Source: Bacillus sp. FJAT-18017 (lineage in GTDB: Bacteria; Bacillota; Bacilli; Bacillales; Cytobacillaceae). Taken from it: 64,000 nucleotides of DNA. Position numbers and translations under genes: made by a program. Positions 52,456-61,486 of the stretch are shown here, in pieces. Position 1 is the first letter of the stretch. Each line of letters begins with the position of its first letter. The DNA is taken from the NCBI RefSeq assembly GCF_001278805.1, contig NZ_CP012602.1, positions 2,820,001 to 2,884,000 of the forward strand. Direction: 5' to 3'. The notes beneath the pieces were generated by a model. That model saw nothing but the letters and a program-made list of their open reading frames with translations, ran no database searches and had not been told where the DNA came from.

Positions 52456-53010
52456 TCATTCATTAACAGGTCCTAAAATAACAGAATCCCTTCTTCTAAA
52501 CGCTAGCGCCAGTTCGGTAAAAAACAGAAGAATAACCCCCGGGTAAACCATATTCCAGAAAGGTGAAATAGTCTCATATAATGATGCAATAATGGGGTGC
52601 AACCACTTGAGTCCGGCGATGGACAAAGCAACCCAGCAAAGTGAAAACGGGAGACAAATATGTCCATGAAGCTGCAGGGGAACATTGGAATAATCCCAAT
52701 AGCGGCGATTGAACAATTTTTCAAGGATGATCCCGCTCACATACTCAATCATTGTCGGGATAATTAGGCTGAGCAGAATAATGACAGGCCACGCAGTCAG
52801 TTCGTCAATTAAAAGAAGTAATAGGACTGGTGCGAATCCGTACATTGGTTTAAATGGCCCTTTGAATAAATTCGGTTTGAAAAATTCTCCTCCGGTAAAA
52901 CGGCTATAGGTGTTTTCTAATATCCAGCCGAAAAAGGAATAGACGGTAAAATAAAAGACCAGCGCACTAATTGTCCCCACATCGGTTGCCTCTAATGGAA
53001 TAACACTCAT
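52456..53010 (-). CDS. CmpB-like membrane protein (PF06541 family)
   Basis: 184 residues, five helices. The family pattern is clear: YSFFGWILENTYSRFTGGEF, FKGPFKPMYGFAPVLLLL and RYWDYSNVPLQLHGHICLPF. Annotated as putative ABC-transporter type IV, although no ATPase is needed or seen nearby; true function unknown. Ribosome site AAAAGGTGG. Confidence 0.85.
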   Translation of the reverse strand: MSVIPLEATDVGTISALVFYFTVYSFFGWILENTYSRFTGGEFFKPNLFKGPFKPMYGFAPVLLLLLIDELTAWPVIILLSLIIPTMIEYVSGIILEKLFNRRYWDYSNVPLQLHGHICLPFSLCWVALSIAGLKWLHPIIASLYETISPFWNMVYPGVILLFFTELALAFRRRDSVILGPVNE

Positions 53011-53376
53011 TTTGCAGCACCACCTTTTTAAAGTTAGGATGAGTTTAAAAATAGGGAGTTATTCGCTTTAATACCCGTAACCGTTTTTTGTATTTTATAA
53101 ATAGATTGGGTGATGACAGCTGTCACGTTACAAAGTACGTCGAAATAAGTATTAAATGGGCTCGACATGTCATTTGTAATCTGCAGGAAGTTGCGCCTCC
53201 AAAAAAACTAGTTATAATTTTTTCTATTGTAAGAGGCCCTGTTGTTTTGTCTGCTTACCGGTATCTACTATTAGTGACGCAAAAATACTACAAAAACTTA
53301 TCATAAAGAGTGATTGTCGGATTTTCGAGAAAGACTTAAACTATGAATAAAGATAACTATTGGATGGTGCTGGACG
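53011..53376. other. Intergenic region with promoter and palindrome
   Basis: Contains one AAAATAGGG-type repeat (53044-53071), a 12-bp palindrome TGACAGCTGTCA at 53114-53125, and a promoter-like pair TTGCGC/TATAAT at 53191-53218 with 16-base spacing directed to the kinase gene. Confidence 0.5.
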
Positions 53377-54618
53377 GTGGAATTAGTTAAAGACCTTTTT
53401 TTCAACCTCACTCTTGTGATGTTAGTTATTTTCATGTTTAATATTTGTTCAGAACGATTTACAACAAAATCCATCAAACAAACTCTGGGATTGCTGGGCC
53501 TTTTCATTTCCCTGCTTGTTTGCCTTGCATTTGGGAATCCACAGGGTGAATTCGTTATTGATTTGCGTCAAATTCCAATTATTATTGCCGGTTTTTATTA
53601 TGGTTATGGTTTACTTTTCTCAGTACTATCCCTTGTTTTAAGAGCCCTATTTTATGGAGTCGATCTAGGTTTATTGACGGTTTTGCCCCTTTACTTAATA
53701 GCGGGAATCTTTTTGCATTACGCCTATCCATGGTTCCAAAAACTGGCGTATAAAAAGCGAATGATGGCCATTCTACTCACATCTTTGGCAATGAATCTAT
53801 TCTTTTTCTTCGGATTAATTGTCATAAGTTCTACTTATTCAGGGATGAAAATCTTAATTGAAATGTCCATAACCCAGTTATTTGGTGTTGGAATTCTGGC
53901 CTTTTTTATAGAAGAATTAAGAAGGAATGATTTCTATCGTGAGCAAATGGTTAAAGCTCAGAAAATTGAATTGGCCAGCCATATGAGCGCTGCAATTTCG
54001 CATGAGGTCCGGAACCCTTTGACCGCTGTCCAAGGGTTCCTACAGCTGGCAGCCGAGGATAAAGAAATGAAGGAAACGACCAGGGGTTACATCAAAATTG
54101 CCCTAACAGAACTCGAGATAGCAGAGAAGGTCATTAAAGATTATCTAACGTTCGCCCAGCCATCGCTTGAAAGGAACGAACAATTCGAAGTAGGGAACGA
54201 ACTCAACCAGATCTTGCAATCCCTTCAGCCTCTTGCAAACATGAATTCCGTTGAAGTTAAGACGGTTTATGGCGATGGTTTAGTGGTCTTTGGAGATAAA
54301 AGCAAGTTTCGGCAGTGCTTTCTCAATATCATGAAGAATTGTATTGAAGCGATGCCTATTGGGGGTAATTTAACTATCCATACGGAGCGTACAATTGGAG
54401 AAGTTTTTATCAGGATATCTGATACGGGAATAGGCATGTCCGAGGAACAGATAAACCGTCTTGGGGAGCCCTATTATTCTACGAAAGGCAAAAAAGGTAC
54501 CGGCCTTGGATTGATGGTCTCGTTTAGCATTCTCCGCGAAATGAAAGGAACCATTAATATTCGCAGCAAGCTGGGCAAGGGCACAGAGTTTCTTGTGAGC
54601 TTCCCTTCTGCTAAATAA
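53377..54618 (+). CDS. Membrane sensor histidine kinase, sporulation KinB type
   Basis: 413 residues. Five to six helices (about 7-190) of the 5TM-LytS type (FVIDLRQIPIIIAGFYYGYG), then HisKA with the phospho-His in AAISHEVRNPLTAVQGFLQL, then HATPase with N box (QCFLNIMKNCIEAM), G1 DTGIGM and G2 KGTGLGLMVS. No response regulator is adjacent, as for the KinB/KinD-type orphan kinases that feed the sporulation phosphorelay. The start is GTG with a weak ribosome site. Which signal it senses is unknown. Confidence 0.87.
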   Translation: MELVKDLFFNLTLVMLVIFMFNICSERFTTKSIKQTLGLLGLFISLLVCLAFGNPQGEFVIDLRQIPIIIAGFYYGYGLLFSVLSLVLRALFYGVDLGLLTVLPLYLIAGIFLHYAYPWFQKLAYKKRMMAILLTSLAMNLFFFFGLIVISSTYSGMKILIEMSITQLFGVGILAFFIEELRRNDFYREQMVKAQKIELASHMSAAISHEVRNPLTAVQGFLQLAAEDKEMKETTRGYIKIALTELEIAEKVIKDYLTFAQPSLERNEQFEVGNELNQILQSLQPLANMNSVEVKTVYGDGLVVFGDKSKFRQCFLNIMKNCIEAMPIGGNLTIHTERTIGEVFIRISDTGIGMSEEQINRLGEPYYSTKGKKGTGLGLMVSFSILREMKGTINIRSKLGKGTEFLVSFPSAK

Positions 54619-54690
54619 TTTACGAATTTCATAGACTACTACTATATCGGCTGCTTGTCTCATATGTTTATTGATATGGAGGTGAGCAGC

Positions 54691-56016
54691 TTGAGTTCGT
54701 TTTTTAGGGGCACGGTCATACTTGTATGTGCTGCTTTTCTTGGAGAGTGTGTGGAGTTTTTCGTAAATATGCAGCTGGCGCGGGAGCTGAAGGAGGAAGG
54801 CATGGGGGTGTTCATGTCACTCATGCCAATCATCTTTTTCCTGATGATACTGGCGACCCTTGAAATGCCGGTTTCGATATCAAAATATATTGCCGAGAAT
54901 AAGCGGGATACGCATTTGAGCTTACTCAGGCATGCGCTGAAACTTGGACTACAGGCTACACTTGTCATGGTGGTGCTTATTGCCATCGCCTCCGCGGTAC
55001 CGTCAGCATTCAGCAGATTCCCTAACCATATTCAATGGCTTTTGTTTGCATTCATCCCAATTGCGGCCTTTTCATCAATCGCCCGCGGTTACTTTATGGG
55101 CATACAGGAAATGGGCAAAATTGCAATCTCAAATATTTTAAGAAAAACGGCCCAATTGCTATTGCTTTTACTCGTATTTCAACTATTTGATTATGATCAG
55201 GAGACTTCCCTGCTGCTGGCGATAGGAACGTTGATTGGCAGTGAGTTCCTCGTTCTTCTTTATTTATTTAGCCTTTTTCTTATCCATATCCGCGGGTTGA
55301 GGAACTTTTCAAATCAGGAACTAACAGAAACTGAAGCCCGAAAGAAGCTTTTGTCGGTATCGGTCCCAACTGTCGGACTCCGCGTCTTTCATGCGTTGAC
55401 CAATGCAGTGCAGCCTTTTTTGATTCAGGCAGCACTAATCCGATCGGGCTTTACGGAGGTTTCCGCTACTGAACATTTCGGAGTGTTAATGGGTGTGTCA
55501 ATGAGCATCGGCTTCTTCCCTGCTTTCATCGCCCATTCACTAATGGTAACCTTGATCCCGAATGTATCAGATGCTTATGCCCGACTTGATGGAAAAAAAC
55601 TGCATGCGCTTTTGCATCAATCAATGTGGGTTACGATGCTCTACGGGACTGTCTCTATCTTTTTCATGCATATGTTCGCGGAAAAATTGACGTCGCTATT
55701 CTTTGCATCATCGGTTGCCCCGTTCTATTTAAAATTGTTGTGGCCATATTTCCTTTTCCATTTCTTCATAACTCCGCTGCAGGCATATTTGATTGGGATT
55801 GGTCTTGTAAAGGACGCTTTCCTGCATTCAGTTTGGTCACACGTTTTCGCCTTTGGAGTATTGTTTGTGCTAGGCTCAATGCCATCAATGAGTATGGATG
55901 GTGTCATCATTGGACTGAACTTCGGGGCCGTCCTGCAGGCGTTGCTGCATTATTTTACTGTTTCAAAGCGGATTGGCAGCCGGGTTTGGTTATTGCCATG
56001 GAGAGTTGAACTTTAG
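54691..56016 (+). CDS. SpoVB-like polysaccharide/lipid flippase (MOP superfamily)
   Basis: 441 residues with about 14 helices. LSSFFRGTVILVCAAFLGEC and GFFPAFIAHSLMVTLIPNVS are characteristic of the Polysacc_synt/SpoVB branch (compare AYARLDGKKLHALLHQS). It translocates lipid-linked precursors such as peptidoglycan intermediates across the membrane. The start is TTG at 54691, with GGAGGTG 6 nt upstream; the ATG readings from 54655 lack one. It may be cotranscribed with the kinase gene (72-base gap). Function in cortex or cell-wall assembly is inferred. Confidence 0.87.
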   Translation: MSSFFRGTVILVCAAFLGECVEFFVNMQLARELKEEGMGVFMSLMPIIFFLMILATLEMPVSISKYIAENKRDTHLSLLRHALKLGLQATLVMVVLIAIASAVPSAFSRFPNHIQWLLFAFIPIAAFSSIARGYFMGIQEMGKIAISNILRKTAQLLLLLLVFQLFDYDQETSLLLAIGTLIGSEFLVLLYLFSLFLIHIRGLRNFSNQELTETEARKKLLSVSVPTVGLRVFHALTNAVQPFLIQAALIRSGFTEVSATEHFGVLMGVSMSIGFFPAFIAHSLMVTLIPNVSDAYARLDGKKLHALLHQSMWVTMLYGTVSIFFMHMFAEKLTSLFFASSVAPFYLKLLWPYFLFHFFITPLQAYLIGIGLVKDAFLHSVWSHVFAFGVLFVLGSMPSMSMDGVIIGLNFGAVLQALLHYFTVSKRIGSRVWLLPWRVEL

Positions 56017-56176
56017 AAGACAAGGCTCTAGTTTTTACGGAGAGAACGGCTGACACATTTAGTTAAGGGTTTCCGTTTTGGAGAGGAAATCCGATTTGTG
56101 GTTACTTGAGTAGGAAGTGATAATCTTTAACAATTCTAATTTAAATATTAATAAGAAAGGATGACTGAGATTACAT

Positions 56177-57055
56177 ATGATTATTGATTGCCATTTCCAT
56201 GTTGATGAAACGATGTTAGAGATAGAAAAAATGATTGAAGAGATGGATAAAAACAACGTTAAGAAAACGGTATTAATGCCACCTTTTAATGAAACCATGT
56301 ATGAAAAAAAAAATACATACCTGGATTACTTACACCGCTTATTCCGCTTGTTGATCATGAATTTCCCCAAAATAGGCCTTAAAATTTATGATGGACTAGT
56401 TATAGATGGGTATTTTAAAGTAAACGGTAGCTTCAAGATTTATACCGAACCAAATAACGGTCTTGTAGCAAATGCGATAGAACGGTATCCTGATCGTTTT
56501 CTAGGCTGGGCTGCCGTTAACCCAAATGTTCCAGAATCTGTGAAGACGTTGGAGACATACCTTAACCTACCTGGTTTTATTGGAGTAAAAGCCCATCCAT
56601 TCATGCATAAGTATAGTATTAAAGAACTCGATTCCATTGGAGCCTTATGCCAAAACAGAGACATTCCAATGATTATTCATCTATCTTCAGAACGAGACTC
56701 CTACAAATACTTACCTGACAAATATCCCAATCTCAAGGTTATTTATGCTCATGCAGGACTTCCCTTTTGGAAAAGCCTGTGGCATTATGCTAAGAAAAAA
56801 CCCAATGTTTTTGTGGACACATCAAGTGATTACCTTACCCCCACTATCGTAAGAAATGCAGTTCAGACACTTGGATATCGAAAAGTTTTATATGGCTGCG
56901 ATGGACCATATGGAATGAAAAGGTTTAATGAGTACGATTACTCGGATAAAAGGAGCTGGGTTGATTCTTTAGACATTCCGCAAGAACATAAGGAGTTTAT
57001 TTTAGGAAAAACTTTTACTGAATTAATAAAGAGTACAAACTTGGACATTATATAA
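56177..57055 (+). CDS. Amidohydrolase (PF04909 type)
   Basis: 292 residues. Metal-binding H-x-H in MIIDCHFHVDETM; further metal sites in VKAHPFMHKYS, IIHLSSERDS, IYAHAGLPFWK and YGCDGPYGM. This TIM-barrel family includes decarboxylases and lactone hydrolases such as LigI/ACMSD. No substrate can be named. Ribosome site AAAGGATG, about 12 nt before the ATG. Confidence 0.85.
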   Translation: MIIDCHFHVDETMLEIEKMIEEMDKNNVKKTVLMPPFNETMYEKKNTYLDYLHRLFRLLIMNFPKIGLKIYDGLVIDGYFKVNGSFKIYTEPNNGLVANAIERYPDRFLGWAAVNPNVPESVKTLETYLNLPGFIGVKAHPFMHKYSIKELDSIGALCQNRDIPMIIHLSSERDSYKYLPDKYPNLKVIYAHAGLPFWKSLWHYAKKKPNVFVDTSSDYLTPTIVRNAVQTLGYRKVLYGCDGPYGMKRFNEYDYSDKRSWVDSLDIPQEHKEFILGKTFTELIKSTNLDII

Positions 57056-57118
57056 AACAGATAAATTCACAAGAATATGACGTTCAGGAAACATGATGCT
57101 ATCTGAGCCAGTTATAGC

Positions 57119-57559
57119 CTAAACTATTGTCATACTCATTGTAACTGTCTTTGTATTAAATCCTAATTTTTCATACATTTTAATTGCGTGATTACCTACA
57201 AATGCACTTAGTCGAACTTCAGAAATACCATCTTGTTTTAAATTGTCAATTCCTGACTTTATTAATTTTTTCGAAATACCCTGTCCTCTAAAGCCTTTTA
57301 AAACAAATAGCTCATAAATAAATCCATTTATCTTATCGGTTAATTGGTCTTTACTTTTTCCCAAGAGAATCCATCCCATTAAAACATCATTTTCTGTTGC
57401 TATTAGATAGTAACATCCTTTTATTAGGAGTGGCTTAATGAGTTGTTCAACTTTTTCTTTTGATGGTTTAATCATACCTAATGTTCCATCAAATATAGCT
57501 TGTGGGGAGAGAGTCAAAATCTCTTTGAGTTCCAAATCATTTGGTTTTCTTATATCCAT
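57119..57559 (-). CDS. GNAT-family N-acetyltransferase
   Basis: 146 residues. DIRKPNDLELKEILTLSPQ; CoA loop VLKGFRGQGISKKLI; end FVGNHAIKMYEKLGFNTKTV. Acceptor unknown. Ribosome site AAGGATGG. Confidence 0.86.
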   Translation of the reverse strand: MDIRKPNDLELKEILTLSPQAIFDGTLGMIKPSKEKVEQLIKPLLIKGCYYLIATENDVLMGWILLGKSKDQLTDKINGFIYELFVLKGFRGQGISKKLIKSGIDNLKQDGISEVRLSAFVGNHAIKMYEKLGFNTKTVTMSMTIV

Positions 57560-57663
57560 TGCTTAAATCCATCCTTCAAAAATTTCTATTGTTTAACCCT
57601 ATTTCTTATCTTTTCTGCATTCCGCTACCAAGATAGATATTTCTTTTTCACTGACTTGCTCTT

Positions 57664-57722
57664 TTAGCTAAATAAGGAATTCAACAAAAAAGGCGGTTAA
57701 TCCTTCTTGGATTAACGCGCCC
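57664..57722. repeat. Dispersed terminator-like repeat, best copy (L)
   Basis: TTAGCTAAATAAGGAATTC, then AACAAAAAAGGCGGTTAATCC, loop TTCTT and the complementary GGATTAACGCGCC. On the minus strand this is a clean terminator with six T. It follows a short gene tail (HHHFLLFPIFGLAYGF, about 57725-57800) that ends in the repeat. Confidence 0.82.
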
Positions 57723-57950
57723 TATTGCTTAATATCACTTTTTTAAATATAAAACCATATGCCAGTCCAAATATCGGGAACAATAAAAAATGGTGATGCT
57801 AATCAAACGGTAAATAAAAGTAATTAATCGTTTGATATCATTCTTCTACTTATATTATACAACTATTTATAAACAAATTATAGACTGCTCTTTTTGTATT
57901 TCCCGTACTATACTGTTATTCAAATCTAAAAATATAAGAGGTGTAACAGT
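57723..57950. other. Intergenic region with gene tail and arr promoter
   Basis: A minus-strand tail of 20-odd codons (FGLAYGFIFKKVIL) without a start, and a TATACT box at 57910-57915 pointing to the rifampin ADP-ribosyltransferase gene. Confidence 0.4.
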
Positions 57951-58367
57951 ATGAATGACAAGAAAGACGTCTTAGATAAAGGTCCTTTTTTTCATGGTAC
58001 TAAAGCCGAATTAAAAGTTGGAGATTTATTAGAACCGCAACACTTATCCAATTATCAAGATAAAAAATCTAACTATATTTACTTTACTGCAACATTAGAT
58101 GCTGCTAAATGGGGTGCCGAATTAGCAAAATCTAAATCAAAAGAACGAATTTATATTGTAGAACCATTAGGTGATTTTGAAAATGATCCGAACTTAACTG
58201 ACAAAAGATTTCCTGGTAACCCAACTCGTTCTTATAGGTCTAAATATCCTTTGAAAATAGTAGCAGAATTAAGTTCATGGGAAAGACATTCCGATGATGA
58301 AATAAATCATATGCTTACATCTTTAAAAAATTTACGTGAACAAGGAAAAGCTGTAATATACGATTAA
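57951..58367 (+). CDS. arr: NAD+-rifampin ADP-ribosyltransferase
   Basis: 138 residues, normal length for Arr. Conserved FFHGTKAELKVGDLLEP, NYIYFTATLDAAKWGAELA, YIVEPLGDFENDPNLTDK and FPGNPTRSYRS. It transfers ADP-ribose from NAD to the 23-hydroxyl of rifamycins and so inactivates them. Single gene with its own TATACT promoter; ribosome site AGAGGTG. No mobile genes adjoin, so it looks like a resident chromosomal arr. Confidence 0.93.
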   Translation: MNDKKDVLDKGPFFHGTKAELKVGDLLEPQHLSNYQDKKSNYIYFTATLDAAKWGAELAKSKSKERIYIVEPLGDFENDPNLTDKRFPGNPTRSYRSKYPLKIVAELSSWERHSDDEINHMLTSLKNLREQGKAVIYD

Positions 58368-58465
58368 TCCTTAAATTTTAAAAGGGAATGATTAAAGAGA
58401 AACAATAAAAAATTTGCTTTTGCAAATGGTTTTAAGTTTTGTCTTTCACGCCTTGTCACCCTCCC

Positions 58466-58493
58466 TTGATTTCATATGTAATATGTGTATAAT
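58466..58493 (+). promoter_or_regulatory. Promoter of the guanidine exporter operon
   Basis: TTGATT and TATAAT with 16-base spacing, about 27 bases before the aptamer. Confidence 0.75.
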
Positions 58494-58518
58494 TAAAAAT
58501 AATTGTATATTAAAAATG

Positions 58519-58606
58519 TTTTCTAGGGTTCCGCAGCTTACTGTTGGTCTGGTCCGAGAGAAAACTCACAGCTTGCTGTGTCACGGAAGGATAAAAGCCT
58601 GGGAGA
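58519..58606 (+). ncRNA. Guanidine-I (ykkC) riboswitch
   Basis: Carries the class consensus blocks TTCTAGGGTTCCG, CTGGTCCGAGAGAAAAC, ACGGAAGGATAAAAGCC and GGGAGA in order. Guanidinium binding stabilises the aptamer and prevents the terminator at 58595-58635. The two SMR genes downstream are the classical targets. Confidence 0.95.
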
Positions 58607-58635
58607 AACTGTTTTTACAGTTTTTTCTCAGGCTT
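58595..58635 (+). terminator. Riboswitch-controlled terminator
   Basis: AAGCCTGGGAGAAACTGT pairs with ACAGTTTTTTCTCAGGCTT. Its 5' arm overlaps the last aptamer segment, giving a transcriptional ON switch. Confidence 0.88.
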
Positions 58636-58676
58636 CTTTGCTTTTGGAATAATAAATAGTCGGAGGTGTCATCTAA

Positions 58677-59018
58677 ATGAATAAAAACTGGATTAAAGTA
58701 TTTATTGCAGCCTTTTTAGAAGTTTTTTGGGTAATAGGCTTGACTCATGCTTATGATTTTTGGACTTGGACTGGGACGGTTATCGCTATTATCGTCAGCA
58801 ACTATTTAATGATTACAGCGGCACAGGTACTTCCTGCTGGAACGGTCTACGCCATTTTTGTGGGATTAGGAACAGCAGGTACTGTTATTTCAGAAATACT
58901 TTTCTTTGGAGAACCATTTAATTGGGGAAAAATTGTTCTAATAGCCATACTGTTAGCCGGGGTAATTGGTTTGAAACTAGTCACTGATGAACGACAAGAG
59001 AAAGGGGTTGAATCTTGA
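58677..59018 (+). CDS. ykkC: Guanidinium exporter subunit, YkkC type (SMR family)
   Basis: 113 residues, four helices. [20 protein letters not shown] contains the essential Glu14-type residue (F-L-E-V-F). [20 protein letters not shown] and [20 protein letters not shown] are SMR features. It pairs with the next gene as a hetero-dimer that exports guanidinium in exchange for protons. Ribosome site GGAGGTG. Under a guanidine-I riboswitch. Confidence 0.93.
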   Translation: MNKNWIKVFIAAFLEVFWVIGLTHAYDFWTWTGTVIAIIVSNYLMITAAQVLPAGTVYAIFVGLGTAGTVISEILFFGEPFNWGKIVLIAILLAGVIGLKLVTDERQEKGVES

Positions 59019-59332
59019 TGGCTTGGTTTACACTAATTTTAGCAGGCTTATTGGAGACATTTGGTGTTGCAATGATTAACCAGTTGTCTGTGAAACGAAA
59101 TTGGCAAACCGTCGTTTTACTTATTTTAGGATTTGGCTTAAGTCTTGCACTACTCAGTTATTCATTGCGTTTTATTCCTATGGGAACAGGCTATGCAATT
59201 TGGACTGGAATTGGTGTTGTCGGCGGTGCCTTAGTTGGAATGTTATTTTATGGAGAATCGAAGGATTGGAAGAGAATTGTCTTCATATCTATGGTTTTAG
59301 GGTCAGCAATTGGACTAAAACTGGTTTCTTAA
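59018..59332 (+). CDS. ykkD: Guanidinium exporter subunit, YkkD type (SMR family)
   Basis: 104 residues, four helices. [20 protein letters not shown] carries the active Glu (L-L-E-T-F); MGTGYAIWTGIGVVGGALVG and FYGESKDWKRIVFISMVLGS follow. Its ATG overlaps the stop of ykkC by one base (TGATG), so translation is coupled and the subunits are made in equal amount. Confidence 0.93.
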   Translation: MAWFTLILAGLLETFGVAMINQLSVKRNWQTVVLLILGFGLSLALLSYSLRFIPMGTGYAIWTGIGVVGGALVGMLFYGESKDWKRIVFISMVLGSAIGLKLVS

Positions 59333-59351
59333 TTTATCTCTTGGACTAATA

Positions 59352-59388
59352 AGAGGCTGTCCCAAAGTATACTCTTGGGACAGCCTCT
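59352..59388 (+). terminator. Terminator of ykkCD
   Basis: AGAGGCTGTCCCAA / TTGGGACAGCCTCT stem followed by a T run. Confidence 0.93.
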
Positions 59389-59477
59389 AATTTTTTTAAA
59401 TCTACCCTGTTATATCTCTTGTTTGGAGTACAAACCAAGCATATATTCGCTTGTCTTCTCCACTAACCGCCTCCTCC

Positions 59478-59684
59478 TTATACAGTAAGGGACGGTTCCA
59501 GGATCACATAATTAGAATGCTTGACCACTGTTCTCGGTGTTTCATAATCAAATATTTGTTTAGCCTCATCAGAGACTTTAACAATCACACTATTGTCTCT
59601 TACGATTTCTACTTCCCCTTCAATTGACAGGTCTTTTCTTTGAAAGGAAATGCGGTCGCCTATCTTAGCTTTGCTTTTTGCCAT
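59478..59684 (-). CDS. ykvS: DUF2187 protein (YkvS-like)
   Basis: 68 residues, a small SH3-like beta barrel: KIGDRISFQRKDLSIEGEVE and VIVKVSDEAKQIFDYE. This is the DUF2187 family. It lies next to a ykvT-like gene as in B. subtilis. Function unknown. Ribosome site GGGGGAG. Confidence 0.85.
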   Translation of the reverse strand: MAKSKAKIGDRISFQRKDLSIEGEVEIVRDNSVIVKVSDEAKQIFDYETPRTVVKHSNYVILEPSLTV

Positions 59685-59826
59685 TTATTTTCTCCCCCTA
59701 AACAAAAGTTGAATTTTGGTCCTAATAGGGCCAATATAAAAAAGTTTTTTCTCTTTTGGTCTTTAACTGCTTATATCAAGTAGAGATACCCCTCTTATTC
59801 AGGCATAAACATGGAAAAATGTGAAA

Positions 59827-59849
59827 AAAGGCTGCCCTGGCAGCCTTTT
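59827..59849 (-). terminator. Terminator of the cell-wall hydrolase gene
   Basis: AAAAGGCTGCC / GGCAGCCTTTT stem with TTTTTT on the minus strand, 11 bases after the stop. Confidence 0.9.
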
Positions 59850-59859
59850 CTCTGATATG

Positions 59860-60477
59860 TTAAATCGCAAATTTATGGTTCCCGATTTGCTTTATTACCT
59901 GACGGGAGAAAATCCATTTATCAGTTGCAAGCCGTGGGTTATAGTAATACAAAGCACCGCCGCTCGGATCCCAACCTAGTAATGCATCCCTTGCAGCCTG
60001 GTATGCTGATGAATCTGGAATATAATAGTACTGGCCATCATTAACTGCAGTGAAGGCATTCCTTTCGAAAATTACACCTGACACGGTTTGGGGGAACTCT
60101 TTTGATTGCAATCGGTTCAGGATGACAGCTGCCACCGCAACCTGCCCTTCATAGCTTTCTCCGCGAGCCTCACCGTGGACGACACGTGCCATCAATTCAA
60201 TTTCCTTAAGTTTCTTTGTTGTTTGTGGACCTATGATGCCCAGCGGTTCAATGTTAAGATCCTGTTGAAATCTTTTTACCGCATTTTCTGTGATCGGGCC
60301 ATAATAGCCTGTAGGTTGTGTATTAAAATAACCCATCTCTCTTAATAGTGTCTGAGTATGTATAACCTGCTCTCCTGTCGAACCAAAAGATAACTGTGAT
60401 GCTTCTACTTTTTTGGATGGTGCACCGAAACATAAAGCAAAAATACCAAGGCAAATCAAACTTTTAACAAATTTCAT
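59860..60477 (-). CDS. ykvT: SleB/YkvT-type cell-wall hydrolase
   Basis: 205 residues. Signal peptide to about 23; peptidoglycan-binding domain (about 24-90, GSTGEQVIHTQTLLREMGYF, YYGPITENAVKRFQQDLNI); then Hydrolase_2 domain with the catalytic Glu in VVHGEARGESYEGQVAVAAV and the tail YYNPRLATDKWIFSRQV. The same domain as the spore cortex-lytic enzyme SleB, but without ypeB beside it, so YkvT is the better match. ATG at 60477 has GGAGGA upstream. Acts on cell wall or spore cortex. Confidence 0.88.
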   Translation of the reverse strand: MKFVKSLICLGIFALCFGAPSKKVEASQLSFGSTGEQVIHTQTLLREMGYFNTQPTGYYGPITENAVKRFQQDLNIEPLGIIGPQTTKKLKEIELMARVVHGEARGESYEGQVAVAAVILNRLQSKEFPQTVSGVIFERNAFTAVNDGQYYYIPDSSAYQAARDALLGWDPSGGALYYYNPRLATDKWIFSRQVIKQIGNHKFAI

Positions 60478-61079
60478 ATAATCCTCCATCTTAACTGTAA
60501 TTTACTTATTATTTATGTGTCCTCCTTTCCTCGGGATAGATTCCCTTTACTCACGCAATTAAACAATTAATTTAAAAAGCAGGAACAATATACCATGTTT
60601 AATCCATTGTTTTACAAAAAAGCCGCTTACCGAGGCCTTTTGTTTTAGCCTGATTGGACTTCTTGATTAATAAATAGTACCTAACGGGCCAAACTTTAAG
60701 AAGGTGGATAGAATTTTTAATGAAGGAAGAGTTAAGGGAAATGTAATTTGATATACATCGTAATATAAGTGGATAACAGCATGGCGCTTGGTGCAAAGCA
60801 ATTTTAATCTTTCTTTTTCATGCCGTGGGGATCCTGTTTGAGCACTGATGGCTCTTTTTTCTAAATTCTAATTTCGGGGGTTTGAAATAATTAGGAATGC
60901 ATACGCACCTCACCAAGCTATGTTGTATGTTGCTAAGCTTTGAAATATTTTGCAATAAACATAATCAAAATGAAAACAAACTGTATAAAACAACACTGAA
61001 CCAATGTGATAGTCTTATAAATAGTTGCTTTTAGTCTATCCCTTTAAAAAAATACAGTTACTTTTTCAGTGGAGATTTT
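60478..61079. other. Intergenic region, nothing firm
   Basis: About 600 bases. A hairpin AAAGCC...GGCCTTT at about 60618-60640 could be a terminator on either strand. Minus-strand frames here lack ribosome sites, and no gene tail was recognised. Confidence 0.45.
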
Positions 61080-61442
61080 ATGAACAAAGTTAATAATAAT
61101 TCAGTAGAAATGCCCCAGCAAACGATTAGTGAATTACAAAAAGAAATATCAGCTTTTACGGTATTGATTAAAGACTATAATATTACTTTTTCCGATTTAA
61201 CTAACTCAAGTCCGGATAAACCAGAAATACTTCAGAATGCGAAAAGATTGGCGGAGATAATTAATACTAATAATAATTTGAAAACTTCTTTTTTAGAAAA
61301 AAAGAAACTTCCTATCAAGCAACTTAGAAATTTGGATTCCTCGAGTAAGGTAATTTTAAGCAAGTATAATAAGTATGTTACAGCATTGACTTTGATCTAT
61401 TCAGGGAAGTTTACCCTATTGCATGAATACATATCAAGATGA
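61080..61442 (+). CDS. Free-standing sigma-I C-terminal-like DNA-binding protein
   Basis: 120 residues. EISAFTVLIKDYNITFSDLT and FLEKKKLPIKQLRNLDSS, then NKYVTALTLIYSGKFTLLHE, follow the order and spacing of the C-terminal (region 4-like) domain of sigma factor SigI, including the LPIK-L core and the closing KY--AL-LI--G----L-EYI. Region 2 of the sigma factor is absent, and so is an RsgI anti-sigma gene. It may be a regulator or co-factor derived from SigI. The ATG follows GTGGAGA-type sequence by about 5 nt. Confidence 0.65.
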   Translation: MNKVNNNSVEMPQQTISELQKEISAFTVLIKDYNITFSDLTNSSPDKPEILQNAKRLAEIINTNNNLKTSFLEKKKLPIKQLRNLDSSSKVILSKYNKYVTALTLIYSGKFTLLHEYISR

Positions 61443-61486
61443 AAAAATAAATACATACTACCGACAATACATATTGAACTTCAACG

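Noticed and set aside
60599..60796. 65-codon minus-strand gene
   Set aside because: No ribosome site or family pattern; it runs through a hairpin-like stretch.
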